A stretch of DNA of 64,000 nucleotides from an uncultured Candidatus Melainabacteria bacterium (GTDB lineage Bacteria; Cyanobacteriota; Vampirovibrionia; Gastranaerophilales; Gastranaerophilaceae), in the NCBI GenBank assembly GCA_934754425.1, contig CAKVIN010000002.1, forward strand, positions 68,666 to 132,665. Reading direction: 5' to 3'. Position 1 is the first letter of the stretch. Each line of letters opens with the position of its first letter. The notes under the pieces are model-generated. The model did no database searches. It saw nothing but the letters and a program-made list of their open reading frames with translations, and was not told where the DNA came from. The position numbers and the translations under genes are program-made. Below, piece by piece: positions 8,550 through 16,126 of the stretch.

Positions 8550-9702
8550 AATGAGCCTTCATCTCTAAAAAATTATCGCCACCAATTTTGGAAAGAAGTT
8601 CATCTACCAATATTATAGCAACTCTAGCTTCTGCAACAACAGCACACGCAGGTACTGCGCAAGTGTCTGAACGCTCAAAATGTGCACTCGCCGGTTGCAT
8701 ATCTTTTATATCAACGGTCGCAAGTGCTTTCCTCATTGTAGGGATTGCTTTCATTGTACCTTTAATAACTAAAGCTTCACCATTTGTCATACCGCCTTCA
8801 AGCCCACCGGCATTATTTGTTTGACGATAAACAACTTTATTTTTTACAAAGATTTCATCATGCATTTGTGAGCCACGTAATGACGCTGCTTCGACTCCGG
8901 CACCAACTTCTACTGCTTTAACCGCAGGAATACTCATTACCGCTTGAGCCAAACGTCCATCCAGTGCTCTATCCCAATGTACATAAGAACCTAAACCAAT
9001 TGGAAGATTTCCAAATATCACTTCAAATTTCCCACCCAATGTATCACCGGCTTGTGCAGCTTCGTCTATTGCATTACGCATTCTATCAGCAGTTAAATCA
9101 TCCGCACATCTTACGTCTGACTGCTCAGCTTTTTCTTTTATTAACGTATAAGTTTTGGGGTAAAAATCCAATTTTACATTCCCAATCTGAACGACATGAG
9201 AAAATCCCATTATGCCAAATTCTTTCAAAATTTGTTTTGCAACAGAACCTACTGCCACTTCAATAGCCGTTTTTCGAGCACTTGAACGCTCCAAAACATT
9301 TCTTAAGTCGTTAAAATTGTACTTGATAGAACCGGCATAATCAGCGTGCCCCGGACGAACAGTTGTAAAAGCTTTTTCTTCTATCTTTTTGAGAGTTTCT
9401 TGCGTTGGATAATCTTGATGTTCAGTATTCATGACATCTTGCCAATTCTCAAAATCTTTATTTTTAATTTCTAAACAAATTGGCGCACCTGTTGATTTAC
9501 CAAATCTTACACCGGATTTTATTTCAACAGTATCTTTTTCTATTTTCATTCTGCCGCCTCTACCGTATCCAACTTGACGACGTGCTAAATCTTCATTAAT
9601 AACAGAAGCTTTTATACGAAAACCGGCAGGAACGCCTTCTATTATAGCATTCAAACATTTACCGTGGCTTTCTCCTGATGTTAAAAATCTAAATCTTTCC
9701 AT
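8539..9702 (-). CDS. aroC: Chorismate synthase
   Basis: AroC makes chorismate from EPSP with reduced FMN. From the ATG at 9702 the protein has 387 aa and starts MERFRFLTSGESHG, the usual family start. Other signatures are GRGGRMKIE, RPGHADYAGSIKY, RSSARKTA and a C-terminal region with NAGGLEGGMTNG and MRKALATVDI. A TATAAT box six bases before this ATG and the lack of a Shine-Dalgarno fix the start; six upstream in-frame codons are not needed. It heads the aro operon, 38 bases after recG. Confidence 0.96.
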   Translation of the reverse strand: MERFRFLTSGESHGKCLNAIIEGVPAGFRIKASVINEDLARRQVGYGRGGRMKIEKDTVEIKSGVRFGKSTGAPICLEIKNKDFENWQDVMNTEHQDYPTQETLKKIEEKAFTTVRPGHADYAGSIKYNFNDLRNVLERSSARKTAIEVAVGSVAKQILKEFGIMGFSHVVQIGNVKLDFYPKTYTLIKEKAEQSDVRCADDLTADRMRNAIDEAAQAGDTLGGKFEVIFGNLPIGLGSYVHWDRALDGRLAQAVMSIPAVKAVEVGAGVEAASLRGSQMHDEIFVKNKVVYRQTNNAGGLEGGMTNGEALVIKGTMKAIPTMRKALATVDIKDMQPASAHFERSDTCAVPACAVVAEARVAIILVDELLSKIGGDNFLEMKAHYER

Positions 9703-9714
9703 GCCTTCATTATA
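9700..9714 (-). promoter_or_regulatory. Leaderless promoter of aroC
   Basis: TATAAT on the minus strand (9709-9714) is followed by six bases and the ATG at 9702. No good -35 box is visible. It gives the aro genes their own promoter downstream of recG. Confidence 0.6.
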
Positions 9715-9740
9715 CAACAAAAATGCAAGTAAAATCCCAC

Positions 9741-12104
9741 TTAACCGGCACCAAATAAATCTCCGTCATAATTTAAGCTTTTTGCTTCTTTTAATAAAGG
9801 AAAATCTTCGATATTATAATTATGAACAAAATTAATGGCTTCGCTTCTTGCTAATTCTAGAATTTTTGCATCATTTACAATATCTGCAATCAACATATCC
9901 GGCAAACCACTTTGACGAGTACCTAAAAACTCTCCTGGGCCTCTGATTTGAAGGTCTTTTTCTGCTATAACAAAACCGTCATTAGTTTCTGTCATTATGT
10001 TTAAACGTGCTCGAGTTTCTTGTGATTTTGTGTTTGAAGATAATAAGCAATAAGATTGCAAATCACTTCTGCCGACACGACCTCGAAGTTGATGTAATTG
10101 TGAAAGCCCAAATCTTTCTGCGTTTTCTATAACTATTACTGTAGCATTCGGAACGTCTACGCCAACTTCAACTACTGTTGTTGAGACCAAAATATCGTAC
10201 TCTTTGTTTTTGAATTTGTTCATGACGTCATCTTTTTCGTCATTTTTTAATTTTCCGTGTAATAAGCCAATTTTATAATTCGGAAATACTTCATTCTGCC
10301 AACGCTCTTTTTCTATTGTGGCAGCTTTTGCTGAAAGTGTTTCACTTTCTTCAATAAGCGGATAAACAATATAAGCTTGACGTCCGGCATCAACTTCTTG
10401 ACGAATCAGTTCTGCTATTTGTTTTCTAGAGCTTACCATTTTTGTAATAATTGGTTTCCTACCTTTTGGGAGCTCATCAATTATAGTTAAATCTAAGTCA
10501 CCATTCATCGTTATGGCAAGAGTTCTCGGAATTGGAGTTGCTGTCATTGTAAGGATTTGTGGATTTTGTGATTTTTTTCTTAGTGCTAATCGTTGTTTAA
10601 CTCCAAATCTATGTTGTTCGTCAATTACGACTGCACCAAGATTAGCAAATTCAATGTTATCCTGTATTAAAGCATGAGTGCCGACTGCAATATCAACTTG
10701 ACCATTGCGAAGGTTTGTTTCAGATATCGTCCGTTGTTTTTTACCAATACTTCCTAGAAAAAGTTCAATACGAAGATTTAGCGGAGTTAACCATTTGATT
10801 AAATTATTATAATGTTGTTGCGCTAAAATTTCTGTTGGAGCCATAATTGCGGCTTGATAACCATTTTCAATTGCTGCAAGAAGCATAATAGTGGCGACTA
10901 CAGTTTTACCGCTACCTACATCACCTTGTAAAAGTCGTTGCATAGGTTTTGTAGAGTTTAAATCGTTTAGAATTTCATTTACGGCTCGTTTTTGAGCCCC
11001 TGTTAATTCGAACGGAAGACTATTTATAAAGCGCATAACAAGTCCATCTTGTTTTATTTCAAGCGGAATTGAGAGAAGATTTTTATTATTTTCTTCTCTT
11101 AATAATGCCAATTTTAATTGAATTAAGAATAATTCTTCAAAAACCAAAGAAAAACGAGCTTGTTGCAATGTTTCATTATCTTTAGGAAAGTGGATTTGTT
11201 CTAAAGCTTCTTTTTTTTCTAAAAGATGATATTTTTCAATTATATTTTGCGGTAAAACTGTTTCAATTTTATCTTTAAAAAGTTGAATTGTACTATAAAT
11301 AGCTTTTCTAAGAGTTTTGATGTTAAGATTTTCACTCAATGGATAAATTGGTACAATCCTTGCTAAGTTTATATTTGATGAGTTCAAAATCTCGTCATCC
11401 ATTATAGAATATGTAGGTTTATCAAGAGTTGGCATTCCATCATAAGAATTAATTTTTACAGTTCCGGATACCATAATTCCTGAGCCTTTAGGGAATTGTG
11501 ATTTCATTCGCTCTTGTGTGTATTTGTTTGCTTTAGATGCAAAAAAATTGAGAGCAAGATTTCCTGTTCCATCCACAATTCTAACTTTTACAATACCTAA
11601 ATTATTTTTGGTAGTAAAAGCTTCTACTGAACGAATCGTTCCAAACACAGTAGTTGTTTCACCAACCTTTAAATCACGGATTCTGGTTCTGGAAGAATAA
11701 TCAACGTGTTTGCGTGGAAAATAATATAATAAATCTCCAACGGTATAAATTCCTAATTTATTTAAAATGTAGGCAATTTTAGGCCCAATACCTTTTAAAT
11801 ACATTACATCAGATTTCAAAGTAAGTTCTGTATGTGTAGGTTCAGCTCTTTTTTCGCCTGTTTCTATTTTGATAACATTAACGAGCCTTTCTAAAGATTT
11901 TTTTCTTTGAGGCATTGTATCCATTTGATATCGTTCAAAATGCTCCAGTAACACTTGCCATTTTGGGTTTTTAGACTTTTTTATTTCTTTTCGTAATTCA
12001 GAACAAATAAAAGAAGAAAAACTTCTGGTTTTTCCGTTTATATTTATATATTTGTATTTAACCTCAATCTCAACCGCTTTTTTTATTTGCTCTAAATTAT
12101 CCAT
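9741..12104 (-). CDS. recG: ATP-dependent DNA helicase RecG
   Basis: RecG remodels stalled replication forks and Holliday junctions. From the ATG at 12104 it has 787 aa. After about 110 N-terminal residues of the extended type common in cyanobacterial RecG come the wedge domain (LKGIGPKIAYILNKLGI, YYFPRKHVDYS) and helicase motifs GDVGSGKT, DEQHRFG, TATPIPRT, HGKLKNDEKD and QLRGRVGRS. A longer in-frame reading adds 56 hydrophobic residues unlike the family; the TATAAT six bases before ATG 12104 supports the shorter form. Confidence 0.96.
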   Translation of the reverse strand: MDNLEQIKKAVEIEVKYKYININGKTRSFSSFICSELRKEIKKSKNPKWQVLLEHFERYQMDTMPQRKKSLERLVNVIKIETGEKRAEPTHTELTLKSDVMYLKGIGPKIAYILNKLGIYTVGDLLYYFPRKHVDYSSRTRIRDLKVGETTTVFGTIRSVEAFTTKNNLGIVKVRIVDGTGNLALNFFASKANKYTQERMKSQFPKGSGIMVSGTVKINSYDGMPTLDKPTYSIMDDEILNSSNINLARIVPIYPLSENLNIKTLRKAIYSTIQLFKDKIETVLPQNIIEKYHLLEKKEALEQIHFPKDNETLQQARFSLVFEELFLIQLKLALLREENNKNLLSIPLEIKQDGLVMRFINSLPFELTGAQKRAVNEILNDLNSTKPMQRLLQGDVGSGKTVVATIMLLAAIENGYQAAIMAPTEILAQQHYNNLIKWLTPLNLRIELFLGSIGKKQRTISETNLRNGQVDIAVGTHALIQDNIEFANLGAVVIDEQHRFGVKQRLALRKKSQNPQILTMTATPIPRTLAITMNGDLDLTIIDELPKGRKPIITKMVSSRKQIAELIRQEVDAGRQAYIVYPLIEESETLSAKAATIEKERWQNEVFPNYKIGLLHGKLKNDEKDDVMNKFKNKEYDILVSTTVVEVGVDVPNATVIVIENAERFGLSQLHQLRGRVGRSDLQSYCLLSSNTKSQETRARLNIMTETNDGFVIAEKDLQIRGPGEFLGTRQSGLPDMLIADIVNDAKILELARSEAINFVHNYNIEDFPLLKEAKSLNYDGDLFGAG

Positions 12105-12116
12105 GAAACCATTATA
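12102..12116 (-). promoter_or_regulatory. Leaderless promoter of recG
   Basis: TATAAT on the minus strand (12111-12116) is followed by six bases and the ATG at 12104. No Shine-Dalgarno is seen before this ATG. Confidence 0.65.
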
Positions 12117-12237
12117 TAATAAGGCTTTGAAAAATTCATCTTTACAAAACTTAACAAAAGAAAAGAAAAAAGGCAATTTTTTAAAATAAATATACTTTAT
12201 ATATATGTAAGCGATATTCAAAGAGAGAGAAAAGAAA

Positions 12238-12483
12238 ATGTTAAATACATACGATGCAATTGAAAGAAACAAAAAACCGGCAGGAGCTTTAGAAATTCCA
12301 GAAGATTTTCATTTCTACTATTTGAATAAACAAGACAGACAAATGAGATTCAACAACGGCGGAGACCCAATTTACGCAGTTTTTGACAAAATCGACAACA
12401 GACCTCTTTCAAAAATCGCTAAAGATTTCGTTAAAGAATTAAAAGACGATTCTATCAGATTTATCTCTACATTGCTTGCATAA
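12238..12483 (+). CDS. Small conserved-looking protein of unknown function
   Basis: An 81-aa soluble protein with a well-formed gene: AAAGAGAGAG upstream of the ATG, and a strong terminator 70 bases after the stop. It is mixed alpha/beta in composition, with a proline- and aromatic-rich first half (LEIPEDFHFYYL, GGDPIYAVFDK) and a helical C-terminus. No motif, signal peptide or membrane segment. It is divergent from recG and stands alone. I do not recognise the family. Confidence 0.7.
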   Translation: MLNTYDAIERNKKPAGALEIPEDFHFYYLNKQDRQMRFNNGGDPIYAVFDKIDNRPLSKIAKDFVKELKDDSIRFISTLLA

Positions 12484-12554
12484 TTAATAAAAAACATAAT
12501 AATTCTAATTTTCTTATAATACTTACCCCATCTTACATCTTACTAAAAATTTTC

Positions 12555-12579
12555 ATCCCCTTTTTGGGGATTTTTTTTG
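12555..12579 (+). terminator. Rho-independent terminator
   Basis: ATCCCC, a TTTTT loop and GGGGAT are followed by a T run. It ends the small plus-strand gene at 12238-12483. Confidence 0.85.
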
Positions 12580-12603
12580 TTAAAGGTTAAGTATTAAAAC
12601 AAA

Positions 12604-13281
12604 TTAACACATAACAATCCAAAGTAATTTTCTGATTTGACGTCCCAAGAAAATTGCAATTATTGCAAAAAAGATATCATAAATTATTTGCACACCGCTT
12701 TGTGACATTATCCATCCCGTCACCAAATCCATTGGAGCGTGTCTTAGGGTTGCAATAAAAAACATATACAAAATTCCTAATATATGGATTGTTAAAACGC
12801 CGATTATTGCAATCAAAAATACCCGCAAGCAATCAGTTTTTCCCTTAAGAACTGTTCCTGCAAAAAATATTGCCGGTATAAAAGCAAGAATATAGCCAAA
12901 ACCATACTCAAACAAATAGCTCACACCACCACCGAGCGCAAATATTGGGAAAAACAGACCCAATATTATGTATATTAAAATTGATAATATTCCGAATTTT
13001 CTGCCTAATAACGCAACAATAAAGAATATAACCGGAATTTGTGGTATATATTTATAACTTTTAATAAAATGATGCAAAATTTCAGCATCAGTAACATTTC
13101 CTGCTAAAAATTCAAAAGTATTTAAAGGGAAATACGGATGCTTGAGTGTAACTTGAGTAAATGTCGCAACAATAATAAGCAACACACAAAGTCCTGTCAA
13201 AATAAGCGTTCCAAACGTAATCTTGATAGGTTCTCCTTTATATTTAAAGCTATTTATTTGTTTTTCAACTCTTTTACTCAT
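12604..13281 (-). CDS. bioY: BioY-like biotin ECF transporter S component
   Basis: The 225-aa membrane protein has about six hydrophobic segments. The stretch ILIYIILGLFFPIFALGGG followed by a GFGYILAFIPA helix matches the BioY pattern, in which a substrate-binding integral protein takes up biotin alone or with an ECF ATPase module. The N-terminal 25 residues are basic and cytoplasmic. Its ATG overlaps the rimI stop as ATGA, so it is the last gene of a coupled operon. No ECF ATPase genes are in the window. Biotin as substrate is inferred from family resemblance only. Confidence 0.7.
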   Translation of the reverse strand: MSKRVEKQINSFKYKGEPIKITFGTLILTGLCVLLIIVATFTQVTLKHPYFPLNTFEFLAGNVTDAEILHHFIKSYKYIPQIPVIFFIVALLGRKFGILSILIYIILGLFFPIFALGGGVSYLFEYGFGYILAFIPAIFFAGTVLKGKTDCLRVFLIAIIGVLTIHILGILYMFFIATLRHAPMDLVTGWIMSQSGVQIIYDIFFAIIAIFLGRQIRKLLWIVMC

Positions 13282-13814
13282 TTAATCTCTATTAGTTTTT
13301 TCAAATTTTCAATATTTTCTATGTATCTGTTTTTAAATTTATCGTAAAAAATATTTTCAGTCCACATAATTAATGCATCTTCATTATTATCTTGATAATA
13401 TCCTTTTCTAGTTCCTAGTGATTGAAAACCATATTTTTCATACAATTTTATTGCCGGAATATTTGATACTCTAACCTCTAGTGTCAAATATTTTACACCA
13501 TCATTATAACAATCTTCAATAATTTTATGAATAATTGCTTCTCCAATATGATTTCTTAAATACTCTTTTTTGACGGCAATTGTTGTAATATGTCCTTCAT
13601 CTATTATATGCCAAGTCCCTGCGTATCCGACAAGTTCACCGGAAGATGTTTTTGCAGCATAATATTTTGCAAGATTATTATTCATTTCGTCATAAAAAGA
13701 TGATTTAGACCAATGATGTTTGCCATAAGCCTCCGCTTCAATTTCGACAACATCTTCAATATCTTCTTTTGTTAAATTAGAAATGTAAATTTCTGATAAT
13801 TTTTCTACGGACAT
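13278..13814 (-). CDS. rimI: Ribosomal-protein-alanine N-acetyltransferase-like GNAT enzyme
   Basis: The 178-aa protein is a single GNAT domain: IEAEAYGKHHWSKSSF, then VGYAGTWHIIDEGHITTIAV, the acetyl-CoA loop KKEYLRNHIGEAI, and LEVRVSNIPAIKLYEKYGFQSLGTRKGYY, the RimI-type C-terminus. RimI acetylates the N-terminus of ribosomal protein S18. The ATG at 13814 is chosen because GGGAAAG lies just upstream. The gene overlaps the HicB-like gene by 10 bases and bioY by 4. A related N-acetyltransferase with another target cannot be excluded. Confidence 0.85.
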   Translation of the reverse strand: MSVEKLSEIYISNLTKEDIEDVVEIEAEAYGKHHWSKSSFYDEMNNNLAKYYAAKTSSGELVGYAGTWHIIDEGHITTIAVKKEYLRNHIGEAIIHKIIEDCYNDGVKYLTLEVRVSNIPAIKLYEKYGFQSLGTRKGYYQDNNEDALIMWTENIFYDKFKNRYIENIENLKKLIEIK

Positions 13815-14074
13815 ATACTTTCCCAATCGATATCATCTTCTGTTTCTTCTCCGGGTTCTACTATATGGTCACCATCTTCTAGCATAAGCATAAGAGAAAG
13901 TCGTAATTGTTTTTTATAATTTTCAAGTGCTTTTTCACGAGTTTTTGCGCAAAACGCAAAGCTTGGAATTTCTTTGATTTCAATATAATGATAAGGATTT
14001 CCGTTAAAATCTAAATCAGTACCCTCTATCAAAGTCCAATCAAGGTTCATATAATATTCTAAATCTTTATTCAT
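13805..14074 (-). CDS. HicB-like small protein without a HicA partner
   Basis: The 89-aa protein has the HicB-type partial RNase-H-like fold pattern: YHYIEIKEIPSFAFCAKTREKALENYKKQL, followed by LMLMLEDGD and an acidic tail. HicB normally neutralises the HicA mRNA interferase, but no HicA-like ORF lies beside it. No DNA-binding tail is visible. The ATG at 14074 has AAGG 7 bases upstream and sits within the last codons of the GerMN gene (8-base overlap); its own end overlaps rimI. This embedding suggests a housekeeping or orphan role rather than a mobile toxin-antitoxin pair. Confidence 0.6.
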   Translation of the reverse strand: MNKDLEYYMNLDWTLIEGTDLDFNGNPYHYIEIKEIPSFAFCAKTREKALENYKKQLRLSLMLMLEDGDHIVEPGEETEDDIDWESICP

Positions 14075-14687
14075 CCAAAGACCTTTCACTTAAAGGTTGT
14101 TTCAACATAATTCCTTCTCCGCCTATAACATCAGCTTGTTTGCCATTGATGTACAAGTATACAGGAAGGTTTGTATTTGCTTTTGCAGTTTTAATAACTT
14201 GTTTTACACGAGTATAAGTACTTTCAGCTCCGCCTCCTGTTTCAAAAGCAGATGACAAATCTATCATTACGCTTCCTTCACCTTCTCTTATTGAAAGGAT
14301 TTTTGTTCCTTGTGGAATTTCGGAAGTGAATCCTTTTGATTTTTCCCATTTTGTAGGCGCAGAAACGAGTTCTTTTATTGCAAAAGCAAAACAAGATTTT
14401 TCAACGGAATTATCACATTTTCTATTTACAGAACGTATATTGCCATTAGAATCTGTTATAAAAATTTTTATGGTTTTAGAGTGATTTTCTTTAACAGGTT
14501 CTTGCGGTTGTTTATTCTCTTCTATCGGTTCAGTCGGTATAAATTCGTCTGACGGAGGAACAACTTCCTCATTAAAATGCGGTAAATTTATGTGAAGTCC
14601 ACCATTAGGACTAAAAAACGAAAAATAAACATAGGCAACAGATATTACAATAAGTATAAATAAACCTAGTTTTTGCGCAAAATTCAT
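14067..14687 (-). CDS. GerMN domain membrane-anchored protein
   Basis: The 206-aa protein has one N-terminal membrane segment (about 5-24), a proline/glutamate-rich linker, and from residue 70 a GerMN domain (IKIFITDSNG, TKILSIREGEGSVMIDLS, TYTRVKQVIKTA, VYLYINGKQ). GerMN domains occur in spore germination GerM and in non-sporulating Gram-negatives and cyanobacteria, where they are thought to act at the cell wall. GGGAG lies 8 bases before the start. It follows the DUF2993 gene by 3 bases. Confidence 0.8.
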   Translation of the reverse strand: MNFAQKLGLFILIVISVAYVYFSFFSPNGGLHINLPHFNEEVVPPSDEFIPTEPIEENKQPQEPVKENHSKTIKIFITDSNGNIRSVNRKCDNSVEKSCFAFAIKELVSAPTKWEKSKGFTSEIPQGTKILSIREGEGSVMIDLSSAFETGGGAESTYTRVKQVIKTAKANTNLPVYLYINGKQADVIGGEGIMLKQPLSERSLDE

Positions 14688-14690
14688 GGA

Positions 14691-15509
14691 CTAATCTCCC
14701 TTTATAAATATTTTACCATCAACTTTCACTTTATTGTCAACAATATTTACATTCTCAACATTTGCACTGCATTCTTTTGTTTCTAATAATTGCATTGTAA
14801 ATTCTAATGGATTTAACAAATTCAACATATTAGCCACCTTGTTTAATGAAATTTTACCGTAAGCACTGTCTAAATTGACATTTACAGCTCTGATTTTTCC
14901 ATTGCGAACTTCAAAATCAGAAGAAGCTACAAAAATTTTATTCTTTGGAAATGGAGCAATTGGAAAATTATATTCTGTTAATATATATAATTTATTATTT
15001 AAAATTTTTGTATTTACATCTTTAATTTCAAACATCGGATATGCAATTTTGTTGATATTATCAATCACATTCTTATAATTAGGATTTTTCAAGGCTGCAT
15101 TTAATGAATCTTGAGATAATAGCATGTCATACTCAAATTTCATATCGGACTTAAATGTGATAGGATTTTGAGTGTAATCAACATAATTATAATCAGTAAG
15201 TGATTTTAAATGAACATAAGGTATTGTTATATCAGCAGATTTAACATTTTCTCCTGTTATTTCCAAATTTTTGAACACACCTTTTTTCATGCTTGAAAGT
15301 GTATAACCATCAAATTTTACTTTATATTTCCCACCTGTTTCTTTTTTTAAACTTGATTTTATGACATGTTCTGCAACACTTTCTGCAACAGGATTTAAGA
15401 CTGCAAAATGTTTATTATTCTGTAAATATTCTTTCGAACATTTATCCGCTGCAAATCCCATACCTGCAGTAATAGAAATCAACATCAGTGTTAAAATAAT
15501 CTTTTTCAT
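14691..15509 (-). CDS. DUF2993-like (LmeA-type) secreted protein
   Basis: The protein of 272 aa has a signal peptide (MKKIILTLMLISITAGMGFAA) and then a beta-rich body with repeated strand patterns around YKVKFDGYTLSSMKKGVFKN and DSAYGKISLNKVANML. These resemble DUF2993, frequent in cyanobacteria and actinobacteria and including the lipid-binding LmeA. A periplasmic lipid-binding role is inference. AAGAGGT before the ATG supports the start. It leads the five-gene operon that ends with bioY. Confidence 0.65.
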   Translation of the reverse strand: MKKIILTLMLISITAGMGFAADKCSKEYLQNNKHFAVLNPVAESVAEHVIKSSLKKETGGKYKVKFDGYTLSSMKKGVFKNLEITGENVKSADITIPYVHLKSLTDYNYVDYTQNPITFKSDMKFEYDMLLSQDSLNAALKNPNYKNVIDNINKIAYPMFEIKDVNTKILNNKLYILTEYNFPIAPFPKNKIFVASSDFEVRNGKIRAVNVNLDSAYGKISLNKVANMLNLLNPLEFTMQLLETKECSANVENVNIVDNKVKVDGKIFIKGD

Positions 15510-15775
15510 ATTAACCTCTTAGTTTTATTGGGTTTAAATTTTATAAAAGAATAAAAATATTCTTATTTATGCTAATATAATAAATTAAACAAGGTAAAAA
15601 GTTAAGTTTATATGAAAATAAATACTTGAGAATTCAAAAAAATAATATTTTTTTAAAAATAATACAAATGGTCGATGTTTTATAAAACTATGTAAAGTTT
15701 TTTAAATTTATGTCGATAAAAAAATTGACTTAAGAAAAAAAGTCATTAAACCAAAGGAAAGAAAGGTTTAAGAAA

Positions 15776-16018
15776 ATGGCAGAAATTGTAAATTTTTTCA
15801 CAAAAGCATTAACAACAAATCCGTTGAGCCAAACCGGTGCTATAAGTCAAACTAGAAATAATTCTAATCCGTTTGCACAAAATAGTGGGAACCCGTTTGT
15901 TACAAGCAATCCATTTATGAATTACGGACAAAACAGACCTGTTGCCGGTGGTTATTTTGCTGGATATTACAATAATCAGCCTAACATCGTCGGCAGACGA
16001 TTGTTTATAGAGGTATAG
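15776..16018 (+). CDS. Small Asn/Pro-rich protein with NPF repeats
   Basis: The 80-aa protein has no recognised domain. It contains SNPF or GNPF four times in the middle (SNPFAQNSGNPF, then TSNPF), many Asn and Gly, and a C-terminal GGYFAGYYNN. AAAGGAAAGAAAGG precedes the ATG and a strong terminator follows, so it is a real single-gene transcript. No signal peptide. Composition suggests a disordered protein. Confidence 0.65.
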   Translation: MAEIVNFFTKALTTNPLSQTGAISQTRNNSNPFAQNSGNPFVTSNPFMNYGQNRPVAGGYFAGYYNNQPNIVGRRLFIEV

Positions 16019-16062
16019 ACTCAAAAATATACCTTATTTACCCCCTATAACATTGCAATATT

Positions 16063-16096
16063 GCCATGCAAAAAATGCATGGCATTTTGATTTTAA
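16063..16096 (+). terminator. Rho-independent terminator
   Basis: GCCATGCA and TGCATGGC form an 8-bp stem around an AAAAA loop, followed by ATTTTGATTTT. It separates the NPF protein gene from the GH13 gene. Confidence 0.85.
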
Positions 16097-16126
16097 AGGT
16101 GCTAAAATCTTTTTGGGGGTATACTT

